From assembly GCA_037200985.1 (NCBI GenBank), contig JBBCGJ010000001.1, positions 3,510,756 to 3,574,755 on the forward strand: a DNA stretch of 64,000 nucleotides. Reading direction: 5' to 3'. The notes beneath the pieces are model-generated. The model saw only the letters and a list, made by a program, of their open reading frames with translations, did not search any database and was not told the origin of the DNA. The position numbers and the translations under genes are program-made. This DNA comes from Rhizomicrobium sp. (GTDB lineage: Bacteria > Pseudomonadota > Alphaproteobacteria > Micropepsales > Micropepsaceae). Of this stretch, positions 9,302 to 17,496 are shown in pieces (position 1 is the stretch's first letter; each line of letters begins with the position of its first letter).

Positions 9302-9868
9302 CTAGTGGTGATGCGCCTCGGCTTCGATCTCTTCTTCTTCGATGTCGTGGTTTTCCGCGCCCTTTTCGCCCAAATAATCCATGCAGGCGAGGACGACGCC
9401 GGACACCAGGAACATGCCATGCAGGGCCATCAGCCATTGCAGATTGCCCTTGTCGACCACTTCGATCGACATGAACGATTTGAGCAGATGGATGACCGAG
9501 ATCGCGATGATCGACGCGATCAGCTTCAGCTTCATGTTGGAGAAGTCGACCTTGCCCATCCAGACCGGCTTGTCGGGATTGCCTTCGAGGTCGAGCTTGG
9601 AGACGAAATTCTCGTAACCCGCGAACACCACCATCAGGGTCAGGTTGCCCGCCAGCGACATGTCGATCAGGGTCAGGAGCCACAGGACGACCGTGTTCTC
9701 CTCGAGTTCCATACTGATGACCTTCTGGGTCTCCTCGACCACTTCCTTGCCGAAGGTGATCATCAGGACCAGCAGCGCGATGATAAGGCCGACATAGAAC
9801 GGCGCCATCAGCCAGCGGCTGCGGAACAGAGATTGCTCGAAAATCTCTTCGAAACTCTTGCCGGCCAT
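9302..9868 (-). CDS. YqhA/UPF0114 family membrane protein
   Basis: 188 aa. Three or four hydrophobic segments (about 20-42, 62-85, 110-135, 145-165) and an acidic, His-ending tail (EEEEIEAEAHHH). The N-terminus FEQSLFRSRWLMAPFYVGL and the later YENFVSKLD and HGMFLVSGVVLA stretches match the YqhA family, whose function is unknown. I chose the ATG at 9868 with GGGGGA upstream; a TTG four codons earlier is also open. Confidence 0.85.
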   Translation of the reverse strand: MAGKSFEEIFEQSLFRSRWLMAPFYVGLIIALLVLMITFGKEVVEETQKVISMELEENTVVLWLLTLIDMSLAGNLTLMVVFAGYENFVSKLDLEGNPDKPVWMGKVDFSNMKLKLIASIIAISVIHLLKSFMSIEVVDKGNLQWLMALHGMFLVSGVVLACMDYLGEKGAENHDIEEEEIEAEAHHH

Positions 9869-10021
9869 TTCGTCCCCCAATTTTCGCGGTGATTCGCTGG
9901 CCAGAGTAAACTCGACATTGCAGGGCGTTAGAAGGTGCGTGGCGGGCGTTTATTTTTGGAACGGTTGACGACGCGGCGCCCCGGGCGGACACTGATATCG
10001 TACGCAAACCGGGGTTTGGCG

Positions 10022-10624
10022 ATGACCGAAGATGCTTCCGACCGCGCCCAGTTCAAGGCGATGGTGGACGGCACCCAGGAAGACTGGATGAAGATCGTCG
10101 CGGCGACCGCGGATTTCAACCGCGGCGTGGCCGACCGGGTGCTGGCGCATCTGAAGACTCTGGCCGGCGACTGCGGCGGCTTTCCGGTCGACCGGCTGGA
10201 ACATTCGCTGCAATCGGCGACCCTCGCGCACCGCGACGGCATGGACGAGGAATACGTCGTCTGCGCCCTCATTCATGACATCGGCGACATCTTGTGCTCG
10301 GCGAGCCATGCCGATCTCGGCGCCACCATCATGAAGCCGTACGTTTCGGACGCGAATTACTGGATGATGGCGCATCACGGCATCTTCCAGGGCTATTATT
10401 TCTTTCACTATCTGGGGCTCGACCGCGACATGCGCGACCAGTTCCGCGGCCATCCGCATTTCGAGCACACGGCGCGGTTCTGCGCCCGGCACGACCAGAA
10501 TGCCTTCGATCCCGCCTACGACACCATGCCGCTCGAGGCCTTCGAGCCGATGGTGCAGCGCGTGATGGCGCGGCCGAAAAACACGATCTACATCCGGCAG
10601 GAGCAGAGGGCGGCGGCGGAGTAG
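10022..10624 (+). CDS. HD-domain protein, probable metal-dependent hydrolase or oxygenase
   Basis: 200 aa. The HD signature is H61 in RLEHSLQSATLAH and HD at 85-86 in ALIHDIGD, with further histidines in AHHG (118-120) and ARHDQNAFD, a metal-site arrangement. The spacing recalls the small HD group that includes myo-inositol oxygenase and PhnZ (mixed-valent di-iron), but this placement is inference; plain phosphohydrolase activity is also possible. ATG at 10022. Confidence 0.75.
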   Translation: MTEDASDRAQFKAMVDGTQEDWMKIVAATADFNRGVADRVLAHLKTLAGDCGGFPVDRLEHSLQSATLAHRDGMDEEYVVCALIHDIGDILCSASHADLGATIMKPYVSDANYWMMAHHGIFQGYYFFHYLGLDRDMRDQFRGHPHFEHTARFCARHDQNAFDPAYDTMPLEAFEPMVQRVMARPKNTIYIRQEQRAAAE

Positions 10625-10630
10625 CGCGGG

Positions 10631-10876
10631 GTGGGCGCGGAGGGGAACAAGGCGCTCATCCGGCACATCCTGAACGCCTATGCGCAGTCCGATCTCGGGC
10701 CGCTGCTTTCGGCGATCCATCCCGACATCGTGTGGACCAGCCAGTCGCCGGCGGCGCTTTTCGGCTTCGGCGGCAGCCACAAGGGCCGCGCCGGCGCGCT
10801 GACCGAGTATTACGACTCGGCCTCGCTGCTTTTGGCGGAAGGCCGCCTCGTGCCGGCGCGCGCCGCTACGGGATAA
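10631..10876 (+). pseudogene. SnoaL-like (NTF2 fold) protein, apparently truncated
   Basis: An 81-codon frame from GTG 10631, six bases after the HD gene. The first 60 residues fit the start of SnoaL-like polyketide-cyclase-fold proteins (DLGPLLSAIHPDIVW, then GFGGSHKGRAG). The family is usually 120-140 residues; this frame ends after the second helix and overlaps the end of the opposite-strand oxidoreductase by 11 bases. The missing C-terminal sheet suggests a remnant. A short functional product cannot be excluded. Confidence 0.6.
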
Positions 10877-11834
10877 GCACCGTCGCGCCGGTGGTCTGGC
10901 GCGAATGCAGCGCCTCATGCGCCTTGCGCGCGTCGGCGAGCTTGAAGCGCTGATGGACCGCGATCTTCACCGCGCCGGACGCGATGACGGCGAAGAGGTC
11001 GTCGGCCGTCTCCTGAAGCTCCTGGGCGGTGCGGACGTAATGCGCGAGCGTCGGCCGCGTCAGATAGAGCGAACCCTTGCCGGCGAGGATGCTGGGCTCG
11101 AAAGCCGGCACCGCGCCGGAGGAATTGCCGAAGGACACGAGCAGCCCGCGCACCGCCAGGCTGTCGAGCGAGCCGGCAAAGGTGTCCCTGCCGATGGAGT
11201 CGTAGACCACCGGCACGCCGACCCCGCCGCTGAGCTCTCGCACTTTCTTGGGCCAATCGGCATCGTGCGAACTCAGGACATGCGCATAGCCGTTCGCCTT
11301 GGCCAGTTCGGCCTTGTCGGCATGCCCGACGGTGCCGATGACGGTGGCGCCGAGATGCTGGGCCCATTGGCCGGCGATGAGCCCCACGCCCCCCGCCGCG
11401 GAATGGAACAGGATCGTCTCGCCGCGCTTCACCGGAAAGGTGCGCTTCAGCAGGTATTGCACCGTCATGCCCTTGAGCATCGCGGCGGCGGCGGTCTCGT
11501 CGCCGACGCCATCGGGGATCTTCACCAGCCGGTCGGCCGGGACGTTGTTCGCTTCGGCATAGGCGCCCGGCGTGCCGGCATAGGCGACGCGGTCGCCTTT
11601 CTTGAGCGTGGTGATGCCCGGCCCGACGCTTTCCACCACGCCGGCCGCTTCGCTGCCCAGGCCGGACGGCAGCGGCACCTTGTAGAGGCCGGAACGCTGA
11701 TAGGTGTCGATGAAATTCACTCCGATGACGGTGTGCCTGACCTGTACCTGGCCCGGGCCGGGCGCCGGGAGCGCCACGTCGACATAACGGAGGACCTCGG
11801 GGCCGCCGGTCGTCTCGAAACGGATCGCTTTCAT
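10866..11834 (-). CDS. NADPH:quinone oxidoreductase, zinc-independent MDR family
   Basis: 322 aa. It belongs to the QOR branch of medium-chain dehydrogenase/reductases, which reduces quinones with NADPH. GVNFIDTYQRSGLY (about 38-51), the GSEAAGVV segment and nucleotide-binding AAGGVG (146-151) are present; the catalytic zinc ligands are absent as expected. ATG at 11834, preceded by an AAGG. It is divergent from the esterase-like gene across a 129-bp gap. Confidence 0.9.
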   Translation of the reverse strand: MKAIRFETTGGPEVLRYVDVALPAPGPGQVQVRHTVIGVNFIDTYQRSGLYKVPLPSGLGSEAAGVVESVGPGITTLKKGDRVAYAGTPGAYAEANNVPADRLVKIPDGVGDETAAAAMLKGMTVQYLLKRTFPVKRGETILFHSAAGGVGLIAGQWAQHLGATVIGTVGHADKAELAKANGYAHVLSSHDADWPKKVRELSGGVGVPVVYDSIGRDTFAGSLDSLAVRGLLVSFGNSSGAVPAFEPSILAGKGSLYLTRPTLAHYVRTAQELQETADDLFAVIASGAVKIAVHQRFKLADARKAHEALHSRQTTGATVLIP

Positions 11835-11963
11835 CGCCTTGATCTCCAGATATCGACGCGTCCGACGGACGGCGGGTCGGAACTCGCACTTCGGCATTAT
11901 TTCAGGGTTCGTCAAGACTTCCGCCCTAACGTCCCCGGCCACGCAGTCCGTCGGGGGAAGAAT

Positions 11964-12674
11964 ATGGCGACCATCGTCCTTGTCCATGGACATATGCACG
12001 GCGCGTGGTGCTGGGAAAAGGTCGTGCCCCTGCTCGAGGCCAAGTGCCACAAGGTCGTGGCGTTCGATCTGCCGGCGCGGGGCGGCGACAAGACGGCGCA
12101 TGGTACCGCCTCGCTCGAACAATTCGTCGACGCGGCCGAGCGCGTGGTCAAGGCGCAGTCCGAGCCGGTCGTGCTGGTCGGACATTCCGCCGGCGGCACG
12201 GTGCTGAGCGAGATCGCCGAGCGCATGCCCGAGCGGGTGTCGCGCCTCGTCTATGTCGCGGCGATGCTGCTGCCGGACGGCGAGTCGATCTTCTCCGCCT
12301 TCGTGACCAAGGCGCCGATGGACCCGGCGCTCGCCATCGACGGCGCCAGCGCGGTCAAGACCGAGGACAGCCTGGTCCGCCGCCGCTTCTACAATATGAG
12401 CTCCGACGCCGATGCCGCGCGCGCCATCGAGAAGCTCTGCGCCGAGCCGATCCCGCCCATGACCCAGCCGGTGCGCATCACGCCCGAGCGCTATGGCAGC
12501 GTGAAGCGGTCCTTCATCCAGACGCGGTTCGACAATGCCGTGCCGATCGACGCGCAGGCCGCGATGTGCGCCGCGCTGCCCTGCGATCCGGTGATCGTGA
12601 TGGACACCGACCACTCGCCCTTCCTGAGCGCGCCGCAGGAATTCGCCGCGCATATCCACGCCCTGGCGAACTGA
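11964..12674 (+). CDS. Alpha/beta hydrolase of the esterase/hydroxynitrile lyase-like group
   Basis: 236 aa. The N-terminal VLVHGHMHGAWCW supplies the oxyanion region, the nucleophile elbow is GHSAGG with Ser75, and a late DTDHSPFLS gives the catalytic His. This layout is that of small plant-type methylesterase/hydroxynitrile-lyase relatives in bacteria; the true substrate is unknown. GGGGGAAG precedes the ATG at 11964. The frame is open far upstream, but only this part is hydrolase-like. Confidence 0.85.
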   Translation: MATIVLVHGHMHGAWCWEKVVPLLEAKCHKVVAFDLPARGGDKTAHGTASLEQFVDAAERVVKAQSEPVVLVGHSAGGTVLSEIAERMPERVSRLVYVAAMLLPDGESIFSAFVTKAPMDPALAIDGASAVKTEDSLVRRRFYNMSSDADAARAIEKLCAEPIPPMTQPVRITPERYGSVKRSFIQTRFDNAVPIDAQAAMCAALPCDPVIVMDTDHSPFLSAPQEFAAHIHALAN

Positions 12675-12839
12675 TCAGCGGCTCTCGAAGTCGTCGAGCT
12701 GCGCCCGGAGCGCGCGCTGGAAAGCCGGCCGCGCCTCGCAGCGTTTGTAATAGGCCAAAAGATTCGGCTCGGCGCCGAGGAAATCGTAATCGGCCACGAT
12801 GCGCATCACGCTGAACGTCATCAGGTCGCCGATCGACAC
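12675..12839 (-). pseudogene. Glutathione S-transferase C-terminal fragment
   Basis: Leftward from 12839 (a GTG) to a TGA at 12675-12677 lies a 54-codon piece matching only the end of a GST: SIGDLMTFSVMRIVADYDFL, then LLAYYKRCEARPAFQRAL. That helical segment is followed in GSTs by the terminus, so the end is original but the thioredoxin half and most of the helical half are missing. A stop lies just upstream in frame. It directly abuts the preceding hydrolase stop. Likely a deletion remnant. Confidence 0.7.
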
Positions 12840-12880
12840 TCGCTGAGTTTGGCTTCCGTGATCATGTCAGGAATCCGGCG

Positions 12881-13585
12881 TCAGCTCAGATGCTGCCGGA
12901 AGAAGGTCGAGGTCCGGCCGTTGGCGAGGTCGGCGCAGGCCTTGTCGTAATGCGCTCCGCCGGGCCGCGCGAAGGCGTGGTTCATCTCGGCATAGACATG
13001 GATCGTCACGAGCGGATTGGATTTGAGGCCCTCGACCACCTGCTTCTGCGCATCCGGCGGGGCGAATTCGTCCTTGCCCGCGATGTGCAGCATCAGCGGC
13101 TTCTTGATCTTGGCGGCCTCGCCGAGCTTGTCCTGAATGTTCACGCCGTAATAGCCGACCGAGGCGTCCGTGTCGGTGCGCGCCGCGCTGAGATAGGCCA
13201 GCAGCCCGCCCAGGCAATAGCCGACCGTGCCGACCTTGCCGGTGCAGCCGGTCACCGAATGGCGCAGATAACCGATGCTGGTCTGGATGTCCTTGATGCC
13301 CGCATCAGGATCGAATCGGTTCATCAGGTCGAAGGCGCGCTGCCATTCCGCGTCGGTGCGGTCGGTGAGCTGCACGCCGGGCTCGAGCCGCCAGAACAGG
13401 TCGGGGCAGAGCGCGAAATAACCGCGCGACGCGAACTCGTCGGCGACGGTGCGCATCACCCGGTTGACGCCGAAAATCTCCTGGATGATGACGATGCCCG
13501 GGCCCCGGCCCGAGGCGGGCGCGGCGAGATAGGCCCCGAACTCGCCTTCGGGACTGCTTTTGATCCTGACGTCCTGGCCGGCCAT
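12881..13585 (-). CDS. Dienelactone hydrolase family protein
   Basis: 234 aa. The family hydrolyses lactones or esters with a Cys-Asp-His triad: here GYCLGG with C124, D172 in AGKDEF, and H203 in MNHAF. The N-terminal IIQEIFGVN stretch containing the conserved Glu is present. ATG at 13585. The GST remnant lies downstream. Substrate not predictable; a chlorocatechol pathway is not indicated by the neighbours. Confidence 0.9.
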   Translation of the reverse strand: MAGQDVRIKSSPEGEFGAYLAAPASGRGPGIVIIQEIFGVNRVMRTVADEFASRGYFALCPDLFWRLEPGVQLTDRTDAEWQRAFDLMNRFDPDAGIKDIQTSIGYLRHSVTGCTGKVGTVGYCLGGLLAYLSAARTDTDASVGYYGVNIQDKLGEAAKIKKPLMLHIAGKDEFAPPDAQKQVVEGLKSNPLVTIHVYAEMNHAFARPGGAHYDKACADLANGRTSTFFRQHLS

Positions 13586-13659
13586 GACCGTCTCCCCGGT
13601 TTGCCGGAGAGGTTAACGGGATCGACGCCCCAAGGACAATCGCCGCGGCCGGGGTGCGG

Positions 13660-15714
13660 CTATTGCGGCCGGGCGGCCGGGCGCTGCACCGGCAGTTGCA
13701 TCATCTGCACCAGCGTCACCGCATTGGTCACGGGCGGCGAGACCTGGCCGCGCTGGCTGATATAGACGGTGGGCTGGCCGTTCTGCATCTGCTTGCCGGC
13801 CATCGGATGGTTTTCCGGGAAGGCTTCGCCCGGCGCCACGACGGTGAGAAAGCGGTTGGGAAGGACGGTGCCCAGGATCGCGTTGGCCAGCTCATGGGTC
13901 TTGGGCGAGCTCGGCGGGCCGATCACCACGAGCTGGAGCGCCGCGATGGCGAATTCCAGGCCCGAGAAATAGGACGGCATCGAGATGAAGGCGCGCTGCG
14001 CCTCGCCGGCGAAGGCGCCGACCAGCGCGTTGACCCGGTCGGCATAGGCGGAATCGCCCGTCGCCATCATCAGGCAGGTGAGCACCTTGAGCATGACGGC
14101 GTTGCCCGAGGGCGCCGGCTGGTCGAAAACCATCCGTGAACGGACGATCATCGTGTCGGCGTCGTCGGCTGTGAAGCAATAGCCGCCGCGGGCGCCGTCC
14201 CAGAAATGCTCGTTCAGGATGCGCGTCCAGCGCTTGGCGAATTCGAGATAGCGCTTGTCGCCGGCGACTTCGTAGAGCGCGATCGCGGCGCGCGCCATCT
14301 GGGCGTAGTCGTCGGCGAAGGCCGGGGCGCCGCGCTTGCCGTCGATCCAGCTGTGATAGAGCCGGTCGCCGTCGCCCAACGCCTTGACGATGAATTCGAA
14401 GGCTTCGATGGCGGCCTGGATCCAGGCGGTGTTCTGGAAGGCGCCGCCGGCATTGGCGATCGCGGCGATGGCGAGGCCGTTGAGGTCGGCGAGGACCTTC
14501 TCGTCGCGCGCCGGCTGGCGGCGCTGGCGGCGCGCCTTGAACAACAGCTCGCGCTGCTTGGCGAAGAGCGCTTCGTCGGCGTCGGATTGCGGATAGGGCG
14601 CGCCGGTGTTCAGGCGCTGCAGCACGGTCCTGCCGTTGTAATTGCCGTCGCGCGTCACGCCATAGGCGGCCTTGAACTTGGCGACGAAGGTGCCCATCAG
14701 GGCCGCGTCGATCTCCGGCTCGGTCCACAGATAGTAATTGCCCTGGTTCAGGCCGTCGGCTTCGGCCTGGACGGTGGTGACGAAGGCCGCGCCGCTGCGC
14801 ATGTCGCGCAGCAGGAATTCGACCGTCTCGGGAATCCGCTCGCCGCACAACTTGTTGCGGTTGAACTGCCAGAAGGTCGTCATGATCTCGAGCAGGAGCG
14901 CGGTGTCGGCCAGGGTCTTCTCGAATTGCGGGAAGAGCCAGCGTTCGTCCTGGGCATAGCGGAAGAAGCCGCCGCCGACATGATCCCACAGGCCGCCGAG
15001 CAGGACGTTGTCGAGGGTCTGGGCGCTCAATTGCAGGAACTGGTTCATCCCGGTGCGCAGATAGGCGCGCAGCAGCACGTCGATATGGGTGACGGAGGGG
15101 AATTTCGGCTGCTGCTGGGTGAGGCCGCCGAAGAAGATGTCGAAGCGCTGGGCGATGCGGACCGCGGCGCTGTCGAGCATGTCGGAGCCGATGGGTCCGC
15201 GCATGTCGCGCTGCCACAGAATGCCGAGCTGGGCCACCACGTTCTCGGCGACGGTGGCGACCTGCGGGGCTTCGTCGCGCAGGGTGCGCAGGACGTTGTC
15301 GATGATGGTGCGGAACGGCGGCGCCTGGCCGGCGCGCTCCTCCTTCGGGAAATAGGTGCCGACGAGGAACGGGACTTTCTGCGGCGTGAGGAACGCGCTC
15401 AGCGGCCAGCCGCCGGCATGGCCGAGGACGTTGGCGGCCGCCTGGTAGCACTGGTCGACATCGGGGCGCTCCTCGCGGTCGACCAGGATGTTGATGAAGT
15501 TCTCGTTGAGGACATTGGCGATCTCGGGATCGGCGAAGCTCTCCTCCGACATCACCGTGCACCAATGGCAGGCGCTGTAGCCGATGGAGAGGAAGATCGG
15601 CTTATTCTGCGCCGCCGCCAGGGCCAGCGCGTCCGGTCCCCAGGGATGCCAGTCCACCAGATTGTCCTTGTGGGCGAGCAGGTAGGGGCTGGATTCTTGC
15701 GCGAGGCGGTTCAT
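13660..15714 (-). CDS. YyaL/SPATA20-type protein with thioredoxin-like (DUF255) domain
   Basis: 684 aa, normal for the family. The N-terminal DsbH-like thioredoxin domain starts NRLAQESSPYLLAHKDN and carries ACHWC (C49, C52). The rest is an (alpha/alpha)6-barrel like that of sugar epimerases or glucosidases. Function is not established for bacterial members. The ATG at 15714 gives the family N-terminus; the open frame extends 16 codons upstream. It is divergent from the DUF6489-mnmE unit. Confidence 0.9.
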   Translation of the reverse strand: MNRLAQESSPYLLAHKDNLVDWHPWGPDALALAAAQNKPIFLSIGYSACHWCTVMSEESFADPEIANVLNENFINILVDREERPDVDQCYQAAANVLGHAGGWPLSAFLTPQKVPFLVGTYFPKEERAGQAPPFRTIIDNVLRTLRDEAPQVATVAENVVAQLGILWQRDMRGPIGSDMLDSAAVRIAQRFDIFFGGLTQQQPKFPSVTHIDVLLRAYLRTGMNQFLQLSAQTLDNVLLGGLWDHVGGGFFRYAQDERWLFPQFEKTLADTALLLEIMTTFWQFNRNKLCGERIPETVEFLLRDMRSGAAFVTTVQAEADGLNQGNYYLWTEPEIDAALMGTFVAKFKAAYGVTRDGNYNGRTVLQRLNTGAPYPQSDADEALFAKQRELLFKARRQRRQPARDEKVLADLNGLAIAAIANAGGAFQNTAWIQAAIEAFEFIVKALGDGDRLYHSWIDGKRGAPAFADDYAQMARAAIALYEVAGDKRYLEFAKRWTRILNEHFWDGARGGYCFTADDADTMIVRSRMVFDQPAPSGNAVMLKVLTCLMMATGDSAYADRVNALVGAFAGEAQRAFISMPSYFSGLEFAIAALQLVVIGPPSSPKTHELANAILGTVLPNRFLTVVAPGEAFPENHPMAGKQMQNGQPTVYISQRGQVSPPVTNAVTLVQMMQLPVQRPAARPQ

Positions 15715-15841
15715 CGGTCTTTTCCGTGGAGCGGCGGGCCTCGAAGCCTCGCGGCGTTGCATTGGCAGGCGGGATCGGGGGAAGCTTCTAGCGGCGGCGA
15801 AGGCCGCTCACAAGCGGTGCGCGCGAAACGGGGTTAAGCCG

Positions 15842-16117
15842 ATGAAGATGAACATCCAGATCGACATGACGCCGGACGAGGCGCGCAAATTCCTCGGCCT
15901 GCCGGACGTCTCCAAGGCCCAGGACCGCATGATGGCCGAGATCGAGAAGCGCATGAAGGCGGCGGTGGACGTCAACGATCCCGAGGCCATGATGCGGGCC
16001 TGGATGCCGCTGGGCGGCCAGGGTTTCGAGCAGTTCCAGCGCTTCCTGTTTGACAGCGCGCGCCGCGCCGCGGGCGGCGGCTCGGTCAAGAAAGACGCGG
16101 ACAAACCGGCAAAGTAG
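15842..16117 (+). CDS. Small alphaproteobacterial protein (DUF6489-type)
   Basis: 91 aa, cytosolic, with lysine-rich ends. The MTPDEARKFLGLPDV motif and the MRAWMPLGGQGFEQFQ stretch are what I recognise as a conserved alphaproteobacterial family of unknown function; it is often seen next to mnmE. Amphipathic helices are likely around 12-45 and 50-75. The stop is 7 nt before the mnmE ATG, so both are probably on one transcript. Confidence 0.75.
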   Translation: MKMNIQIDMTPDEARKFLGLPDVSKAQDRMMAEIEKRMKAAVDVNDPEAMMRAWMPLGGQGFEQFQRFLFDSARRAAGGGSVKKDADKPAK

Positions 16118-16124
16118 TCGTCGC

Positions 16125-17435
16125 ATGAGCGGCACGATCTACGCGCTGTCCTCGGCGCCGGGGCGCGCCGGCGTGGCGGTGGTGCGCGTGTCCGGTCCGG
16201 CGGCGCGCGCCGTCGCCGAGCGGCTGTGCGGCGCCCTGCCCCCGCCGCGGCGGGCGGTGCTCCGTACGCTGACGGCATCCGACGGCGCGGCGATCGACGC
16301 GGCGCTGGTGCAGTGGTTTCCCGGGCCGGCGAGTTTCACCGGCGAGGACGTGGTCGAATTCCACGTCCATGGCGGACGCGCGGTGGTCGAACGCCTGTCG
16401 GCCGAGATTTCGACCGTGCCCGGCACGCGCCCGGCGGAGCCCGGGGCGTTCACCCGCCGCGCCGTCGAGAACGGCAAGCTCGACCTGACCCAGGCCGAAG
16501 CGCTGATCGACCTCATCGACGCCGAAACCGAAAGCCAGCGGCGACAGGCTCTCGGGCAATATGGTGGTGCGCTGGGCGAGATCTATGAGGGCTGGCGCGA
16601 GCGGCTGGTCCGCGCCCTGGCCTGGGCGGAAGCGGCGATCGATTTCGCGACCGAGGAATTGCCGGACGATATGAACGCGCAGGTGCGCCGGCAAGTACAT
16701 GATATAGCTGAGGAAATACGGTTGCATCTGGCCGACGACCGCCGGGGGGAGATTGTCCGGGACGGTCTGTTCTTAACGGTGATCGGCCCTCCGAACGCCG
16801 GAAAGAGTTCGCTGATCAATGCGCTGGCAAAGCGGGACGTTGCCATCGTGGCGGAGACCGCCGGGACGACCCGCGATGTGATCGAAGTCCGCTTGGATAT
16901 CGGGGGTTTCCTGGTCCTGGTGGCCGACACGGCCGGCCTGCGCGAGACGGCGGACGCGGTCGAAAGCGAGGGGGTACGGCGCGCTCTGACGCGGGCCGGG
17001 CAGTCGGACCTTGTCCTTCTCTTGCTCGACGGCAGCCAGGAGGAGCCCTGGGCGGGGTTGCCCGAGGGCACGGTCGCTTCGGCCGATCTCGTCGCGTGGA
17101 ACAAGGCCGATCTGCCGGCTCCGCGTCGGCGGGATGGGTTGCACATCTCGCTAAAGACCGGCCAGGGCGTCGATAACCTATTGAACGAAATAGAGAAAAT
17201 TGTCTCCAGCCGGCTCGACCACGCCGCGGAGGCGCCGGTGGTGACGCGGTCCCGCCACCGTGACGCGCTCGGCGAGGGCCTGGCGGCGCTGCAACGGGCG
17301 CTGCGGGCGGACGATGTCGAATTGTTCGCCGAGGACCTGCGCCTTGCCGTCCGCGCTATCGGCCGGATCACGGGCAAGGTGGACGTGGAGGATCTGCTGG
17401 ACGTCGTCTTCCGGGATTTCTGCATCGGGAAGTGA
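16125..17435 (+). CDS. mnmE: tRNA modification GTPase MnmE
   Basis: 436 aa. With MnmG it installs the (carboxymethyl)aminomethyl group on wobble U34. The N-terminal folate-binding domain begins TIYALSSAPGRAGVAVVRVSG. The G domain has GPPNAGKSS (221-229), an AETAGTTRD switch region, DTAGLRE and NKADL. The C-terminal FCIGK carries the catalytic Cys. Length is slightly short for the family, as usual in alphaproteobacteria. No strong ribosome site precedes the ATG. Confidence 0.97.
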   Translation: MSGTIYALSSAPGRAGVAVVRVSGPAARAVAERLCGALPPPRRAVLRTLTASDGAAIDAALVQWFPGPASFTGEDVVEFHVHGGRAVVERLSAEISTVPGTRPAEPGAFTRRAVENGKLDLTQAEALIDLIDAETESQRRQALGQYGGALGEIYEGWRERLVRALAWAEAAIDFATEELPDDMNAQVRRQVHDIAEEIRLHLADDRRGEIVRDGLFLTVIGPPNAGKSSLINALAKRDVAIVAETAGTTRDVIEVRLDIGGFLVLVADTAGLRETADAVESEGVRRALTRAGQSDLVLLLLDGSQEEPWAGLPEGTVASADLVAWNKADLPAPRRRDGLHISLKTGQGVDNLLNEIEKIVSSRLDHAAEAPVVTRSRHRDALGEGLAALQRALRADDVELFAEDLRLAVRAIGRITGKVDVEDLLDVVFRDFCIGK

Positions 17436-17451
17436 TGTTTCACGTGAAACA
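17436..17451. promoter_or_regulatory. parS centromere-like site 1
   Basis: Perfect 16-bp palindrome TGTTTCACGTGAAACA directly after the mnmE stop and before mnmG. It is identical to the consensus ParB/Spo0J binding site. Together with a second copy at 19417 and parAB nearby it marks the chromosome segregation locus. Confidence 0.95.
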
Positions 17452-17496
17452 TTTTCCCGGCCTTGAGCCTTGGGCTGCCCTACCCTATTGAGCGGT

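Noticed and set aside
16685..16725. AT-rich rare-codon stretch within mnmE
   Set aside because: Short and without any recognised motif; may be chance, so not listed as a finding.
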